Origin: Candidatus Tetragenococcus pullicola
Lineage (GTDB): Bacteria > Bacillota > Bacilli > Lactobacillales > Enterococcaceae
NCBI GenBank assembly: GCA_019115705.1
Contig: DXDB01000127.1
Coordinates: 1 to 35,116 of the forward strand
Length of the DNA: 35,116 nucleotides
Reading direction: 5' to 3'
The notes below the pieces were generated by a model. It was not told where the DNA came from and did no database searches. It saw nothing but the letters and a program-made list of their open reading frames with translations. The number at the start of each line of letters is the position of its first letter. The first letter of the stretch is position 1. Positions 24,014 to 31,901 of the stretch are shown piece after piece. The position numbers and the translations under genes were made by a program.

Positions 24014-26704
24014 ATGGTGAATGTCATGAAAGAAAATACAGAAAAAAAAGAAGTAACAGCTGAAGAAAAAATGGAAAAAGCACGTCAATATACAGACACG
24101 CTTGTTCAAAAAGCTTTAAAAGCAGAAGCGATTTTTGAAACGTATACTCAAGAACAGGTGGATGCAATTGTTGAAGCCGCTGCTTTGGCTGGTTCAGAAG
24201 CTGCTTTAATGCTCGCTCATGAAGCGGTAGATGAAACTGGACGCGGCGTTGTTGAAGATAAAGATACTAAAAACCGTTTTGCGACGGAAAATGTGTATCA
24301 TACAATTCGTCATGACAAAACAGTGGGAGTTATTGACGAAGATAAAGTGGTAGGAAAGATAAAAATTGCTTCTCCTTTAGGGGTTTTGGCAGGAATCGTA
24401 CCAACCACTAATCCAACGGCTACAGCAATGTTTAAATCAATTTTAACTTTGAAAACAAGAAACGCCATTGTCTTTGCCTTTCATCCTCAAGCACAAAAAT
24501 GTTCTGCTCATGCAGCTAAAATTATCTATGATGCTGCAGTGGCTGCCGGCGCTCCCAAAGATATTATTCAATGGATCGAAATTCCTTCAATGGAAAACAC
24601 GAATGCCTTGATTCAAAACCCACACATTGCTTCTATTTTAGCAACAGGAGGACCTGGCATGGTCAATGCTGCATTGAAATCTGGGAATCCTTCAATGGGT
24701 GTAGGTGCGGGAAATGGCGCAACTTTTGTCGATCATACAGCACATGTTAGTCGCGCTGTTGAAGACTTATTGTTATCCAAACGTTTTGATAACGGCATGA
24801 TTTGTGCTACAGAAAATTCTGCAGTAGTAGAGGCGCCGATTTATGATGAATGGATAAGAGAAATGAAAAAACGTGGGGCTTATTTAGTTCCCAAATCCGA
24901 TTATCAAAAACTAGCGGATTTTGTATTTAACGATAATCATGGAGTGAACGGGAAAGTCGCAGGAATGCCGGTAAGTTGGATCTGTGAACAAGCAGGTGTT
25001 AATCTTCCAGAAGGAAAAGATGTCTTATTATTTGAACTAGACGCTAAAAATATTGGAGAAAAATTATCTTCAGAAAAATTATCGCCACTATTATCCGTTT
25101 ATAAAGCAAAAAATCGTGAAGATGGTATTTCTATTGTGAAGAGTTTGCTTACCTATCAAGGAGCTGGACACAATGCCGGGATTCAAATTGGTGCTCAAAA
25201 AGATCCTTTTGTAAAAGAGTATGGTGAAAAAACTGAAGCTGCACGTATCTTGGTCAATCAACCAGATTCTGTCGGAGGAATCGGCGATGTCTATACAGAC
25301 GCATTACGTTCAAGCTTGACTTTAGGAACGGGATCTTGGGGGAAAAATTCATTGTCACACAATTTATCAACAGATGACCTACTCAACATTAAGACTGTTG
25401 CCAAACGTCGAAATCGTCCACAATGGGTTCGATTACCAGAAAAAATTTACTATGAAAAAAATTCAATCACTTATTTACAAGATGAATTTGAAGAAATCGA
25501 TCGTGCCTTTATTGTTGCTGACCCAGGAATGATTCAGTTTGGTTTTGTTAATCGCGTATTAGATCAGTTAACAGTTCGAGATAATATGGTGAAAACATCT
25601 ATTTATGGAACGGTAAAACCTGATCCAACTTTGGGACAAACCATCGAAATTGCACAACAAATGCATAACTTTAAACCAGATACAATCTTGGCTGTTGGTG
25701 GTGGTTCTGCTTTAGATGCTGCTAAAATCGCACGCTTCCTTTATGAATATTCATTGGATCAAGCACCTGGCTTTTTAGATGATTATGAACAAGTCAGTGA
25801 TCTCTTTACCCAGTTGCAACAAAAATTCTTGGACATTCGTAAACGGATCGTGAAATTCCACCATGCAGATCATACAAAATTGTTTGCTATCCCAACAACT
25901 TCAGGTACGGGTTCAGAAGTAACACCATATGCTGTTATCACGGATGATTTGACTCATGTTAAATATCCATTGACTGACTATGAACTAACGCCTCAAGTGG
26001 CTATCGTGGATCCAGAGTTTGTAATGACAGTACCAAAACGAACGGTTGCTTTGTCAGGTTTAGATACTTTGTCACATGCTTTAGAATCTTATGTTTCAGT
26101 ATTGGCTTCAGACTTTACCCGTCCTTGGGCTCTAGAAGCTATCAAGCTTGTCTTTGAAAACCTAGAAGAATCGTATAATTATGATTCGACACATCCTTCT
26201 TTACAAGGAGATACCGCTCGGGAAAACATGCACTATGCAGCAACTCTTGCAGGTATGAGTTTTGCTAATGCCTTCTTGGGAATTAATCATTCGCTAGCCC
26301 ATAAAACGGGTGGGGAATTTGGTTTACCACATGGTTTGGCTATCTCAATTGCCATGAATTCAGTGATTAAGTTCAATGGGGTAGTAGGCAACGTGAAACG
26401 TACACCATTCCCTCGCTATGAAGTTTATCGTGCGCAAAAAGACTATGCAGACATTGCCCGCTATATTGGGTTGGAAGGAAAAGATGATGCACAACTTGCT
26501 GAAGCCTTATGTGCTAAAATCTCTGACTTAATGAAACATCTTGATGTCGAACCTAAACTTTCTGCAAATGGAGTAACCAAAGAACAATTTGATAAATCAC
26601 TGGATAAATTAGTAGATTTGGTTTATAACGATCAATGTACTTCAGCAAATCCACGTCAACCATATCTAGATGAAATTCGTCAATTACTAATCGAACAATT
26701 CTAA
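24014..26704 (+). CDS. adhE: Bifunctional acetaldehyde-CoA/alcohol dehydrogenase
   Basis: 896 residues. It reduces acetyl-CoA to acetaldehyde and then ethanol, regenerating two NAD+. The N-terminal aldehyde dehydrogenase half (about 10-440) has the catalytic Cys in NGMICATENSAV. The C-terminal iron-dependent alcohol dehydrogenase half (about 455-896) has the NAD-binding AVGGGSALDAAK and the metal-binding GLDTLSHALESY and NHSLAHKTGGEFGLPHG. The start is ATG at 24014 after AGAGGAGG; the in-frame ATG at 23972 has no ribosome site. AdhE forms long filaments (spirosomes) in relatives. It is monocistronic, with a Rex-like operator on the promoter and a strong terminator after it. Confidence 0.97.
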   Translation: MVNVMKENTEKKEVTAEEKMEKARQYTDTLVQKALKAEAIFETYTQEQVDAIVEAAALAGSEAALMLAHEAVDETGRGVVEDKDTKNRFATENVYHTIRHDKTVGVIDEDKVVGKIKIASPLGVLAGIVPTTNPTATAMFKSILTLKTRNAIVFAFHPQAQKCSAHAAKIIYDAAVAAGAPKDIIQWIEIPSMENTNALIQNPHIASILATGGPGMVNAALKSGNPSMGVGAGNGATFVDHTAHVSRAVEDLLLSKRFDNGMICATENSAVVEAPIYDEWIREMKKRGAYLVPKSDYQKLADFVFNDNHGVNGKVAGMPVSWICEQAGVNLPEGKDVLLFELDAKNIGEKLSSEKLSPLLSVYKAKNREDGISIVKSLLTYQGAGHNAGIQIGAQKDPFVKEYGEKTEAARILVNQPDSVGGIGDVYTDALRSSLTLGTGSWGKNSLSHNLSTDDLLNIKTVAKRRNRPQWVRLPEKIYYEKNSITYLQDEFEEIDRAFIVADPGMIQFGFVNRVLDQLTVRDNMVKTSIYGTVKPDPTLGQTIEIAQQMHNFKPDTILAVGGGSALDAAKIARFLYEYSLDQAPGFLDDYEQVSDLFTQLQQKFLDIRKRIVKFHHADHTKLFAIPTTSGTGSEVTPYAVITDDLTHVKYPLTDYELTPQVAIVDPEFVMTVPKRTVALSGLDTLSHALESYVSVLASDFTRPWALEAIKLVFENLEESYNYDSTHPSLQGDTARENMHYAATLAGMSFANAFLGINHSLAHKTGGEFGLPHGLAISIAMNSVIKFNGVVGNVKRTPFPRYEVYRAQKDYADIARYIGLEGKDDAQLAEALCAKISDLMKHLDVEPKLSANGVTKEQFDKSLDKLVDLVYNDQCTSANPRQPYLDEIRQLLIEQF

Positions 26705-26708
26705 AATT

Positions 26709-26742
26709 AACGCTCGCTTTTCTTTTGTGGAAAGCGAGCGTT
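26709..26742 (+). terminator. Terminator of adhE
   Basis: AACGCTCGCTTT pairs with AAAGCGAGCGTT (12 bp, 10-nt loop) and is followed by a T-rich run. It starts a few bases past the adhE stop. Confidence 0.9.
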
Positions 26743-26829
26743 CTTTCGTTATTAATTTTTTAATATAGGATTATGTTGCAATTTTTGTTATAAAAAGATT
26801 GATCACTTTAATGAGATATCTTCTAAAAC

Positions 26830-26858
26830 TAGACAATTTTTCTTCTCCGTGATACACT
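26830..26858 (+). promoter_or_regulatory. Promoter of the ABC-F leader transcript
   Basis: TAGACA (26830-26835), 17 nt, TACACT (26853-26858). The start site near 26865 gives a leader of about 230 nt before the ABC-F gene. Confidence 0.75.
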
Positions 26859-26883
26859 AGGCTAGAAAATCAGGGGGAACGTC

Positions 26884-26955
26884 ATGTTTTATCATAATTA
26901 TTTAAAATTTATTAGAAAAGTAGCTCTTAACAAAAAACAGATGAAGCATTGTTAA
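26884..26955 (+). CDS. 23-codon leader peptide upstream of the ABC-F gene
   Basis: ATG at 26884 follows AGGGGG with normal spacing and opens a 23-codon frame (MFYHNYLKFI...KKQMKHC) ending in TAA at 26953-26955. Its last third runs through pairing segments 1, 2 and 3 of the leader RNA, so a ribosome stalled in it would decide which hairpins form. Such peptides control many antibiotic-resistance ABC-F genes. Translation is inferred from the ribosome site and position. Confidence 0.68.
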   Translation: MFYHNYLKFIRKVALNKKQMKHC

Positions 26956-27066
26956 GAGCAACTAGATACGCTTCATCGAAAACAGGTGTGTTTATTTAGT
27001 ATACCTTTTTTGATGAAAGCAATAGATAGTTAAGCTGTGGACAGTGATGGGGTCTACGGCTTTTTT
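26923..27066 (+). promoter_or_regulatory. Attenuator region of the ABC-F gene: alternative hairpins and two terminators
   Basis: Segment 1 (26923-26932, GCTCTTAACA) pairs perfectly with segment 3 (26950-26959). Segment 2 (26940-26947, GATGAAGC), inside that loop, pairs perfectly with segment 4 (26970-26977), so the two stems exclude each other or form a pseudoknot. Segment 4 can also pair with TGATGAAAGC (27011-27020). Terminator 1 (26984-27011): AGGTGTG/TATACCT then six T. Terminator 2 (27032-27066): 11 bp, AAGCTGTGGAC/GTCTACGGCTT, then T, ending 26 nt before the ABC-F start. This fits ribosome-controlled transcription attenuation. Confidence 0.75.
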
Positions 27067-27092
27067 AATGATAAAACTGAGGAGAAAAGATA

Positions 27093-28616
27093 ATGCTAAA
27101 ATTAGAAAATATTCGACAACAATTTGCTGATAAAATTTTATACGAAGACTTGAACTTACAAATAAATAATGGCGAGCATTTAGGGTTAATTGGCCAAAAT
27201 GGTGCTGGTAAATCTACTTTAATCAAGATTATTACTGGTGAGATTTTACCAGATGACGGCCGTGTAGAAATCTCGAAAAATAGTCAAGTCGGCTATTTGG
27301 ATCAATATGTCCGTATGGAAGAAACATTGACCATTTATGAGTTTTTAAAAACAGCTTTTCAAGTTGAACTTGACAAAGAAACGACAATCGGAAGACTCTA
27401 TGTGAAATATGGTGAAGAACTTGATGAAAATTTATTAGAGAAGGCTGGTAAATTACAGACTGAATTAGATCAAAGTGAATTTTATCAGTCAGATACTTTG
27501 ATAGAAGAGATGGCAGCAGGTCTGGGGATTGATGTGCTAGGGTTAAACACACTTGTTAAAAATTTAAGTGGTGGACAGCGGTCAAAAGTAATTTTGGCTA
27601 AATTACTATTGGAAAAGCCGGATATTTTAGTCTTGGATGAACCCACCAATCATTTGGATGATAAACACGTGCAGTGGTTGATCGAGTTTTTACAGAATTT
27701 CGAAGGGACTTTTTTAGTAGTCTCTCATGATCAAGTCTTTCTAAATGCGATTACGACTCATATAGCTGATATTGAGTTTGGTAAATTGACTAAGTATACA
27801 GGAAATTTAAAGAAAGCAATGAAACAAAAAGAAGCCAATAAAGAAACCTATCTACGACAATATGCAGCACAAAAAAAGCATATTGAAAAGACGGAAAGTT
27901 ATATTCGTAAATATAAAGCAGGTTCACGTTCTACTATGGCAAAGAGTCGAGAAAAGCAACTAGCTAAAATTGACCGCTTAACGCCACCTAGTCAAGCAGC
28001 TAAGCCTCATTTTCAATTTCCTTATCAGGAAATTGTGAGTACTTTGGCCATTACCACCGACCAACTAGTTATTGGTTATGAAAAACCTTTGTTAAAACCG
28101 ATTGACCTTACCATTCGCTATGGTGAGAAAGTTGCGATACGGGGCTTTAATGGTATCGGAAAATCGACATTATTAAAAACGTTTATTGGCGAAATTCCCG
28201 CTCTCTCAGGAACTTTTTCTTTTCCAGCGAACACTAAAATCAATTATTTTGAACAAGAATTGCAGTGGCAATCACCTCTGGAAACACCGCTGCAATACCT
28301 AGGTAATCTCTATCCAAAGGCAAGTAATAAAGAACTAAGACAACATCTATCTAGAGCAGGATTAGTGAATCAATTGGCCCAAGAACCGCTAAAACAGCTA
28401 AGCGGTGGCGAACAGACAAAAGTGAAACTGGCTCAAATGACAATGACAGCTGGAAACTTCTTGATTTTGGATGAGCCAACGAACCATATTGATCAAGAAA
28501 CAAAAGAAAGTTTACAACAAAGTTTGGAAAAATACCCAGGTACCGTCATCGTCGTTTCCCATGAACAGGATTTTTATGAGTCATTTATAGAACGAGTGAT
28601 TGAAATCGAGGGATAA
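27093..28616 (+). CDS. ABC-F family ATPase, probable ribosome-associated or antibiotic-protection factor
   Basis: 507 residues with two ATP-binding domains in one chain and no membrane segments, the ABC-F layout. Domain 1: Walker A GQNGAGKST (about 34-42), signature LSGGQ (about 160), Walker B ILVLDEPTNHLDD. The interdomain linker (about 235-310) is basic and helical, KHIEKTESYIRKYKAGSRSTMAKSREKQL, the part that reaches the ribosomal P site in this family. Domain 2: GFNGIGKST, LSGGEQ, FLILDEPTNHID. ABC-F proteins bind the E site and displace drugs or rescue stalled ribosomes. Which subfamily this is (perhaps near B. subtilis YfmM) I cannot say. The attenuator leader argues for drug- or translation-inducible expression. 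The ribosome site is TGAGGAG. Confidence 0.9.
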   Translation: MLKLENIRQQFADKILYEDLNLQINNGEHLGLIGQNGAGKSTLIKIITGEILPDDGRVEISKNSQVGYLDQYVRMEETLTIYEFLKTAFQVELDKETTIGRLYVKYGEELDENLLEKAGKLQTELDQSEFYQSDTLIEEMAAGLGIDVLGLNTLVKNLSGGQRSKVILAKLLLEKPDILVLDEPTNHLDDKHVQWLIEFLQNFEGTFLVVSHDQVFLNAITTHIADIEFGKLTKYTGNLKKAMKQKEANKETYLRQYAAQKKHIEKTESYIRKYKAGSRSTMAKSREKQLAKIDRLTPPSQAAKPHFQFPYQEIVSTLAITTDQLVIGYEKPLLKPIDLTIRYGEKVAIRGFNGIGKSTLLKTFIGEIPALSGTFSFPANTKINYFEQELQWQSPLETPLQYLGNLYPKASNKELRQHLSRAGLVNQLAQEPLKQLSGGEQTKVKLAQMTMTAGNFLILDEPTNHIDQETKESLQQSLEKYPGTVIVVSHEQDFYESFIERVIEIEG

Positions 28617-28618
28617 AA

Positions 28619-28918
28619 ATGAACGAACAATTTGAAGCTTTACATTTGCAAGTTGTTACTTTGCCAATTGAATTTAAAGGGGAGTTGCCTGTTTACAAAG
28701 GATTTATTCGAGAGTTTCCATTTATTTCGGCAGAAGCTGGATCGAAGGCTAGCCTTTATAAAAAATTACTTGAAGCTTATCAGTTGTTTGCTCAAAGTCA
28801 ATTGGAAGAACAAGAGGACGAAAAAATGACATCTGAGCTTTTATCTGTAGACCAGCTTTTAAAGTATTATGATGGTGAAGTCTTTGATGGGTTTGACTTT
28901 GATCGTGAACAAAAGTAA
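28619..28918 (+). CDS. Unknown 99-residue acidic protein co-transcribed with the ABC-F gene
   Basis: I do not recognise it. The ATG lies two bases after the ABC-F stop codon, with GAGGGA inside the end of that gene as ribosome site, so the two are translationally linked. The first 60 residues (LPIEFKGELPVYKGFIREFPFISAE... then a helix) faintly resemble the small alpha/beta fold of HicB-like proteins. The rest is very acidic (QLEEQEDEK, FDGFDFDREQK). It would be made only when the attenuator is open. Confidence 0.75.
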   Translation: MNEQFEALHLQVVTLPIEFKGELPVYKGFIREFPFISAEAGSKASLYKKLLEAYQLFAQSQLEEQEDEKMTSELLSVDQLLKYYDGEVFDGFDFDREQK

Positions 28919-28929
28919 TGAGTATCATA

Positions 28930-28974
28930 AAAAGATCTCAATATTCCTCCATTGCGAATATTGAGATCTTTTTT
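28930..28974 (+). terminator. Terminator after the ABC-F operon
   Basis: AAAAGATCTCAATATTC pairs with GAATATTGAGATCTTTT (17 bp) around a 9-nt loop, followed by more T. It may also serve the converging gene on the - strand. Confidence 0.92.
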
Positions 28975-28987
28975 CACTGAGAATCGT

Positions 28988-30460
28988 CTAAAGTAAGTGA
29001 TGGATAAGTAACATAATAATGCCAACAATGAAGCAACTTGAACCTATAAAAAGGATTGTTTCTTTTATTGGCCATGTTTGTTTTTGTGATTTTTGTTTTT
29101 CACGCCGAGACGTAATTTCACTTTCTAAAGGCCTACTTGTTTTTTCTACTTTTTTTCGACGAGGGATAAAAAGGGACATCAAGAGAAAAATGATACCTAA
29201 CAAAGTAAATCCGATTGCTAGTATTGTTGTTTTTGTGATTTCTATTGTTTCTAATAACCAAGTAACCAAACGATTTTCTTCAATATTTTTTTCAACATTG
29301 GATCTAGCATCCTCATATTCAACTTCTAATGGGTCAATTGTATTTGAAACCAAGGGAAGGCTGTTTTTTAGAGAAATCTTGTCTTCTGATAGTTCAAAAG
29401 TGGGTTCCGTTTCTTTTAAAACGACGCCATAAAAATCGTGAGTCACATTTACTGTTTGGTTATTTATTTTCTGTTTACCAGCCGTCAAGATTTCCTTGTA
29501 TTCATATTTTTCAAACAATTTATTTAAAAGGGTGTTATTTAGTCGAAAAGTAGAGCCTTCATCAGGACCATTAGCGTTTAAAAACACAGAGATTAAGCGC
29601 ATGCCATTTCGTTTGACTGTTGTTACATAATGATTTATCTGTCCATTTTCAAAAAATAAGAGGCCGTCTAAGCCATCTAAAGGATAGGCTTGACTCGTTA
29701 AGGCTTGATTGTTAGTCGTAAATGTTTCTTCATACAAAGAATCAGGCAATACCGTCGTTTCCGTTTCTTTTGTCCAATCAATAATTTCGGGAAAGTTTTT
29801 TAATAAATGATAAGTTAATAAAGCTAAATCAGCGGCAGTTGTTTGGTTATAAGCAGCATTATCGTAGTTGGTAAGAAGATAGTTTCCTTCAAAAGTACTC
29901 GCCGGAATACCTGTTGCGTTAAAATATTTTGTATTGGTCATGCCTAACTCACTAGCTTTGGTGTTCATATGCTCAATAAATTGATCGGGATCTTTGTCAA
30001 CCATTCTTGAAAGCATCAATATGGCAACATTTGAAGTGGGAGTAAAAGCAAGTTTTAATAAATCTTCCATTTGATAATTGACCCCGGTAACCACATTGTT
30101 ATTGGACATGGTTTGCAACTGGGCGATGGCTTCATCTTCAGCGGTGGCGGTAACTGTTGTGTCCAAAGAAAAAGTGTTGTCCTGTATTTTTTCCATCGTT
30201 AAATAAACGGTCATTAGCATGGTAAGCGCTGCAGGATCATGTGCTTTTTCCGTATTTTTCTCCCATAAAACTTGGCCATTGTGAGCATCAATCACGATTG
30301 AGGCATCGGGTAATTGAACTTCTGAGACGGGTTCTTGCATATTATTTGTGATGTCTTCCCAATTATCTTGGGCAAAGCTAGTTTGTGGTAGTAAAAGTAG
30401 AAAAGAAAGGTTTAGCAGTAAGATAACCATCCAATTATTCAGTTTTGTTTTCAAGGTCAT
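28988..30460 (-). CDS. Catalytically dead PBP5/DacA-like protein with C-terminal membrane segments
   Basis: 490 residues. A signal peptide (to about 30, SFA|QD) and a DacA-type peptidase domain (about 45-310) are recognisable from ASIVIDAHNGQVLWEKN and KRNGMRLISVFLNA. All three active-site motifs are gone: SxxK is ALTM (78-81; Ser to Ala, Lys to Met), SxN is TSN (142-144), and KTG after GLDGL is LFF (268-270). The frame and fold are otherwise intact, so this is a conserved-looking pseudoenzyme rather than a decayed gene. After the C-terminal domain come two membrane segments (about 411-433 and 466-490) around a basic cytoplasmic loop, which ordinary DacA lacks. A binding, scaffold or sensor role at the cell wall is my inference. 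The gene stands alone. Confidence 0.85.
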   Translation of the reverse strand: MTLKTKLNNWMVILLLNLSFLLLLPQTSFAQDNWEDITNNMQEPVSEVQLPDASIVIDAHNGQVLWEKNTEKAHDPAALTMLMTVYLTMEKIQDNTFSLDTTVTATAEDEAIAQLQTMSNNNVVTGVNYQMEDLLKLAFTPTSNVAILMLSRMVDKDPDQFIEHMNTKASELGMTNTKYFNATGIPASTFEGNYLLTNYDNAAYNQTTAADLALLTYHLLKNFPEIIDWTKETETTVLPDSLYEETFTTNNQALTSQAYPLDGLDGLLFFENGQINHYVTTVKRNGMRLISVFLNANGPDEGSTFRLNNTLLNKLFEKYEYKEILTAGKQKINNQTVNVTHDFYGVVLKETEPTFELSEDKISLKNSLPLVSNTIDPLEVEYEDARSNVEKNIEENRLVTWLLETIEITKTTILAIGFTLLGIIFLLMSLFIPRRKKVEKTSRPLESEITSRREKQKSQKQTWPIKETILFIGSSCFIVGIIMLLIHHLL

Positions 30461-30793
30461 TCTCCTTTAGCAAAAATATTCTTCTATTTTTAAGTTGGTT
30501 TGATAGTTGAATGTTGAAGATAAGAATTTCTTTTAGTTTAACACAAATAGACAGAAAAAGAACGAGCCAACCTTTTCTATAAGCTTAAATATAAAGGTAG
30601 TCTGCCTTCTAACCCTAGCAGAGGTCATTGAGTTGTGTTGCGTTGTTCTGAAATTTTGATGGTAACTAAATCATAAAATGCTTGTTTACTATTTCTTATT
30701 CGCAAGATAATTGTACTATTCTTCTATTTTGAGTACAATGAAGTAAGAAGCTAATTATGAATTATGGCTTAAAAAATTTCTAGGAGGAGAATA
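30461..30793. other. 333-bp gap between two divergent genes; promoters only
   Basis: No frame of note. The left part holds the ribosome site and probable promoter of the dead-PBP gene (TAAACT -10 on the - strand near 30537). The right part holds the promoter of the PfpI gene, listed separately. Confidence 0.5.
30711..30739 (+). promoter_or_regulatory. Promoter of the PfpI gene, embedded in an inverted repeat
   Basis: TTGTAC (30711-30716), 17 nt, TACAAT (30734-30739). The same bases form the perfect 8-bp inverted repeat ATTGTACT / AGTACAAT (30710-30717, 30732-30739), so a dimeric regulator could cover both boxes. The symmetry may also be chance, since a good -35 and -10 are near complements. 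Confidence 0.6.
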
Positions 30794-31300
30794 ATGAGTA
30801 AAATCGCTACAATTTTGACCGACTTTGTTGAAGATGTTGAAGTGACCTCTCCAAAAGAAGCTTTAGAAGCTGCTGGACATGACGTATTCTTGATTAGTCC
30901 CGAAGGAAAAAATCAGGTGAACGGGAAAAAAGGAACGGTGTTTACTATCGATGAAACAATCAAAGCAACAGATCCTACGGTATATGACGCATTATTGATA
31001 CCAGGTGGCTTCTCACCTGATCAATTACGGACCGAGCAAGTATTTTTAGATTTTGTCAATGCATTTTTTGAAGCAGAAAAACCTGTTTTTGCGATCTGTC
31101 ATGGGCCACAATTGTTTATTCAAGCAGGGGTGACACAAGGTCGAACAATGACTGCGTATACCTCGGTTCGACCAGATTTGAAGAATGCTGGAGCAAATGT
31201 AAAAGATGAAGAAGTCGTAGTTGACCGCAATCTAATTACCAGTCGCTCTCCAGAAGATTTAGAGGCTTTTAACACGGCTATTGTTGAGGCTTTGAAATAA
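30794..31300 (+). CDS. PfpI/DJ-1 family protein (YfkM/general stress protein 18 type)
   Basis: 168 residues, the full length of the family. It has the nucleophile elbow AICHGPQLF (Cys near 104 followed by His), the conserved Glu in the N-terminal FVEDVEV, and PGGFSPDQLR. Members are described as stress-induced chaperones, glyoxalases or deglycases acting on glyoxal adducts; the exact activity is disputed. The start follows AGGAGGAG. It is monocistronic, with a shared terminator at its end. Confidence 0.92.
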   Translation: MSKIATILTDFVEDVEVTSPKEALEAAGHDVFLISPEGKNQVNGKKGTVFTIDETIKATDPTVYDALLIPGGFSPDQLRTEQVFLDFVNAFFEAEKPVFAICHGPQLFIQAGVTQGRTMTAYTSVRPDLKNAGANVKDEEVVVDRNLITSRSPEDLEAFNTAIVEALK

Positions 31301-31312
31301 CTTTTTAACGAT

Positions 31313-31346
31313 AAAAAGCTTAGTGAGGATATCACTAAGCTTTTTT
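31313..31346. terminator. Bidirectional terminator between PfpI gene and mnmM
   Basis: AAAAAGCTTAGTGA pairs with TCACTAAGCTTTTT around a 5-nt loop, A-rich on one side and T-rich on the other. It overlaps the last codons of mnmM. Confidence 0.9.
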
Positions 31347-31901
31347 TTCGATACAAAATAAAATGGGTGGTTGGTTTTTTTGATTGATAAAACGATAGGT
31401 AAGCACTTGAAAGTTTTCCTGAGGTAATCCTTGGCAGTATTCTTCTAATCTTTGTAATTCCTCATAGCCACCTTCATGACCATAATAAGAAACCAGCAGG
31501 ATGCGTCCTCCTTTTGCAAGATGTGGACAAAGAGCATCAAGAGCTTGTATTGTTGTTTCTGGTTGAGTAATGATATGTTTATCACTTTTAGGCAAGTAAC
31601 CGAGGTTAAAAATAGCTGCTTGTATTTTTTCGCTTTTACCTAGGTATTCCCCGAGGTGTTCATGCCCATTTTGAATCAAAGTCACACGAGAAGTTAGATT
31701 TTGATGGCTTAGTTTTTCTAAAGTAGCACTGATGGCTTGGAATTGAATATCAAATGCATAAACGTTACCTTTTTCTCCAACTTGTTCAGCTAAAAATGTG
31801 GTATCATAGCCATTTCCCATAGTAGCATCTATGACATGGTCTCCAGGTTGGATAATTTCTTTTAATAGCTGATGGCTAAACTGTAAGGCGGTTGGTAACA
31901 C
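31335..31901 (-). CDS. mnmM: MnmM (YtqB): tRNA nm5s2U34 methyltransferase
   Basis: 188 residues, a class I SAM-dependent methyltransferase. The SAM-binding motif is DATMGNGYDTTFLA, followed by the acidic VYAFDIQ and the catalytic-region motif IFNLGYLPKSDK. The YtqB family was shown to methylate nm5s2U to mnm5s2U at the wobble base of tRNAs for split codon boxes. It starts with GTG after GAAAGGAAG and overlaps mnmL by 26 bp, the same pairing as ytqA-ytqB in B. subtilis. Its last codons lie in the terminator stem. Confidence 0.9.
   Translation of the reverse strand: MLPTALQFSHQLLKEIIQPGDHVIDATMGNGYDTTFLAEQVGEKGNVYAFDIQFQAISATLEKLSHQNLTSRVTLIQNGHEHLGEYLGKSEKIQAAIFNLGYLPKSDKHIITQPETTIQALDALCPHLAKGGRILLVSYYGHEGGYEELQRLEEYCQGLPQENFQVLTYRFINQKNQPPILFCIEKKA

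Noticed and set aside
28632..28829. 65-codon frame inside the 99-residue gene
   Set aside because: It is an alternative reading frame of the gene that has the ribosome site and coupling to the ABC-F gene.
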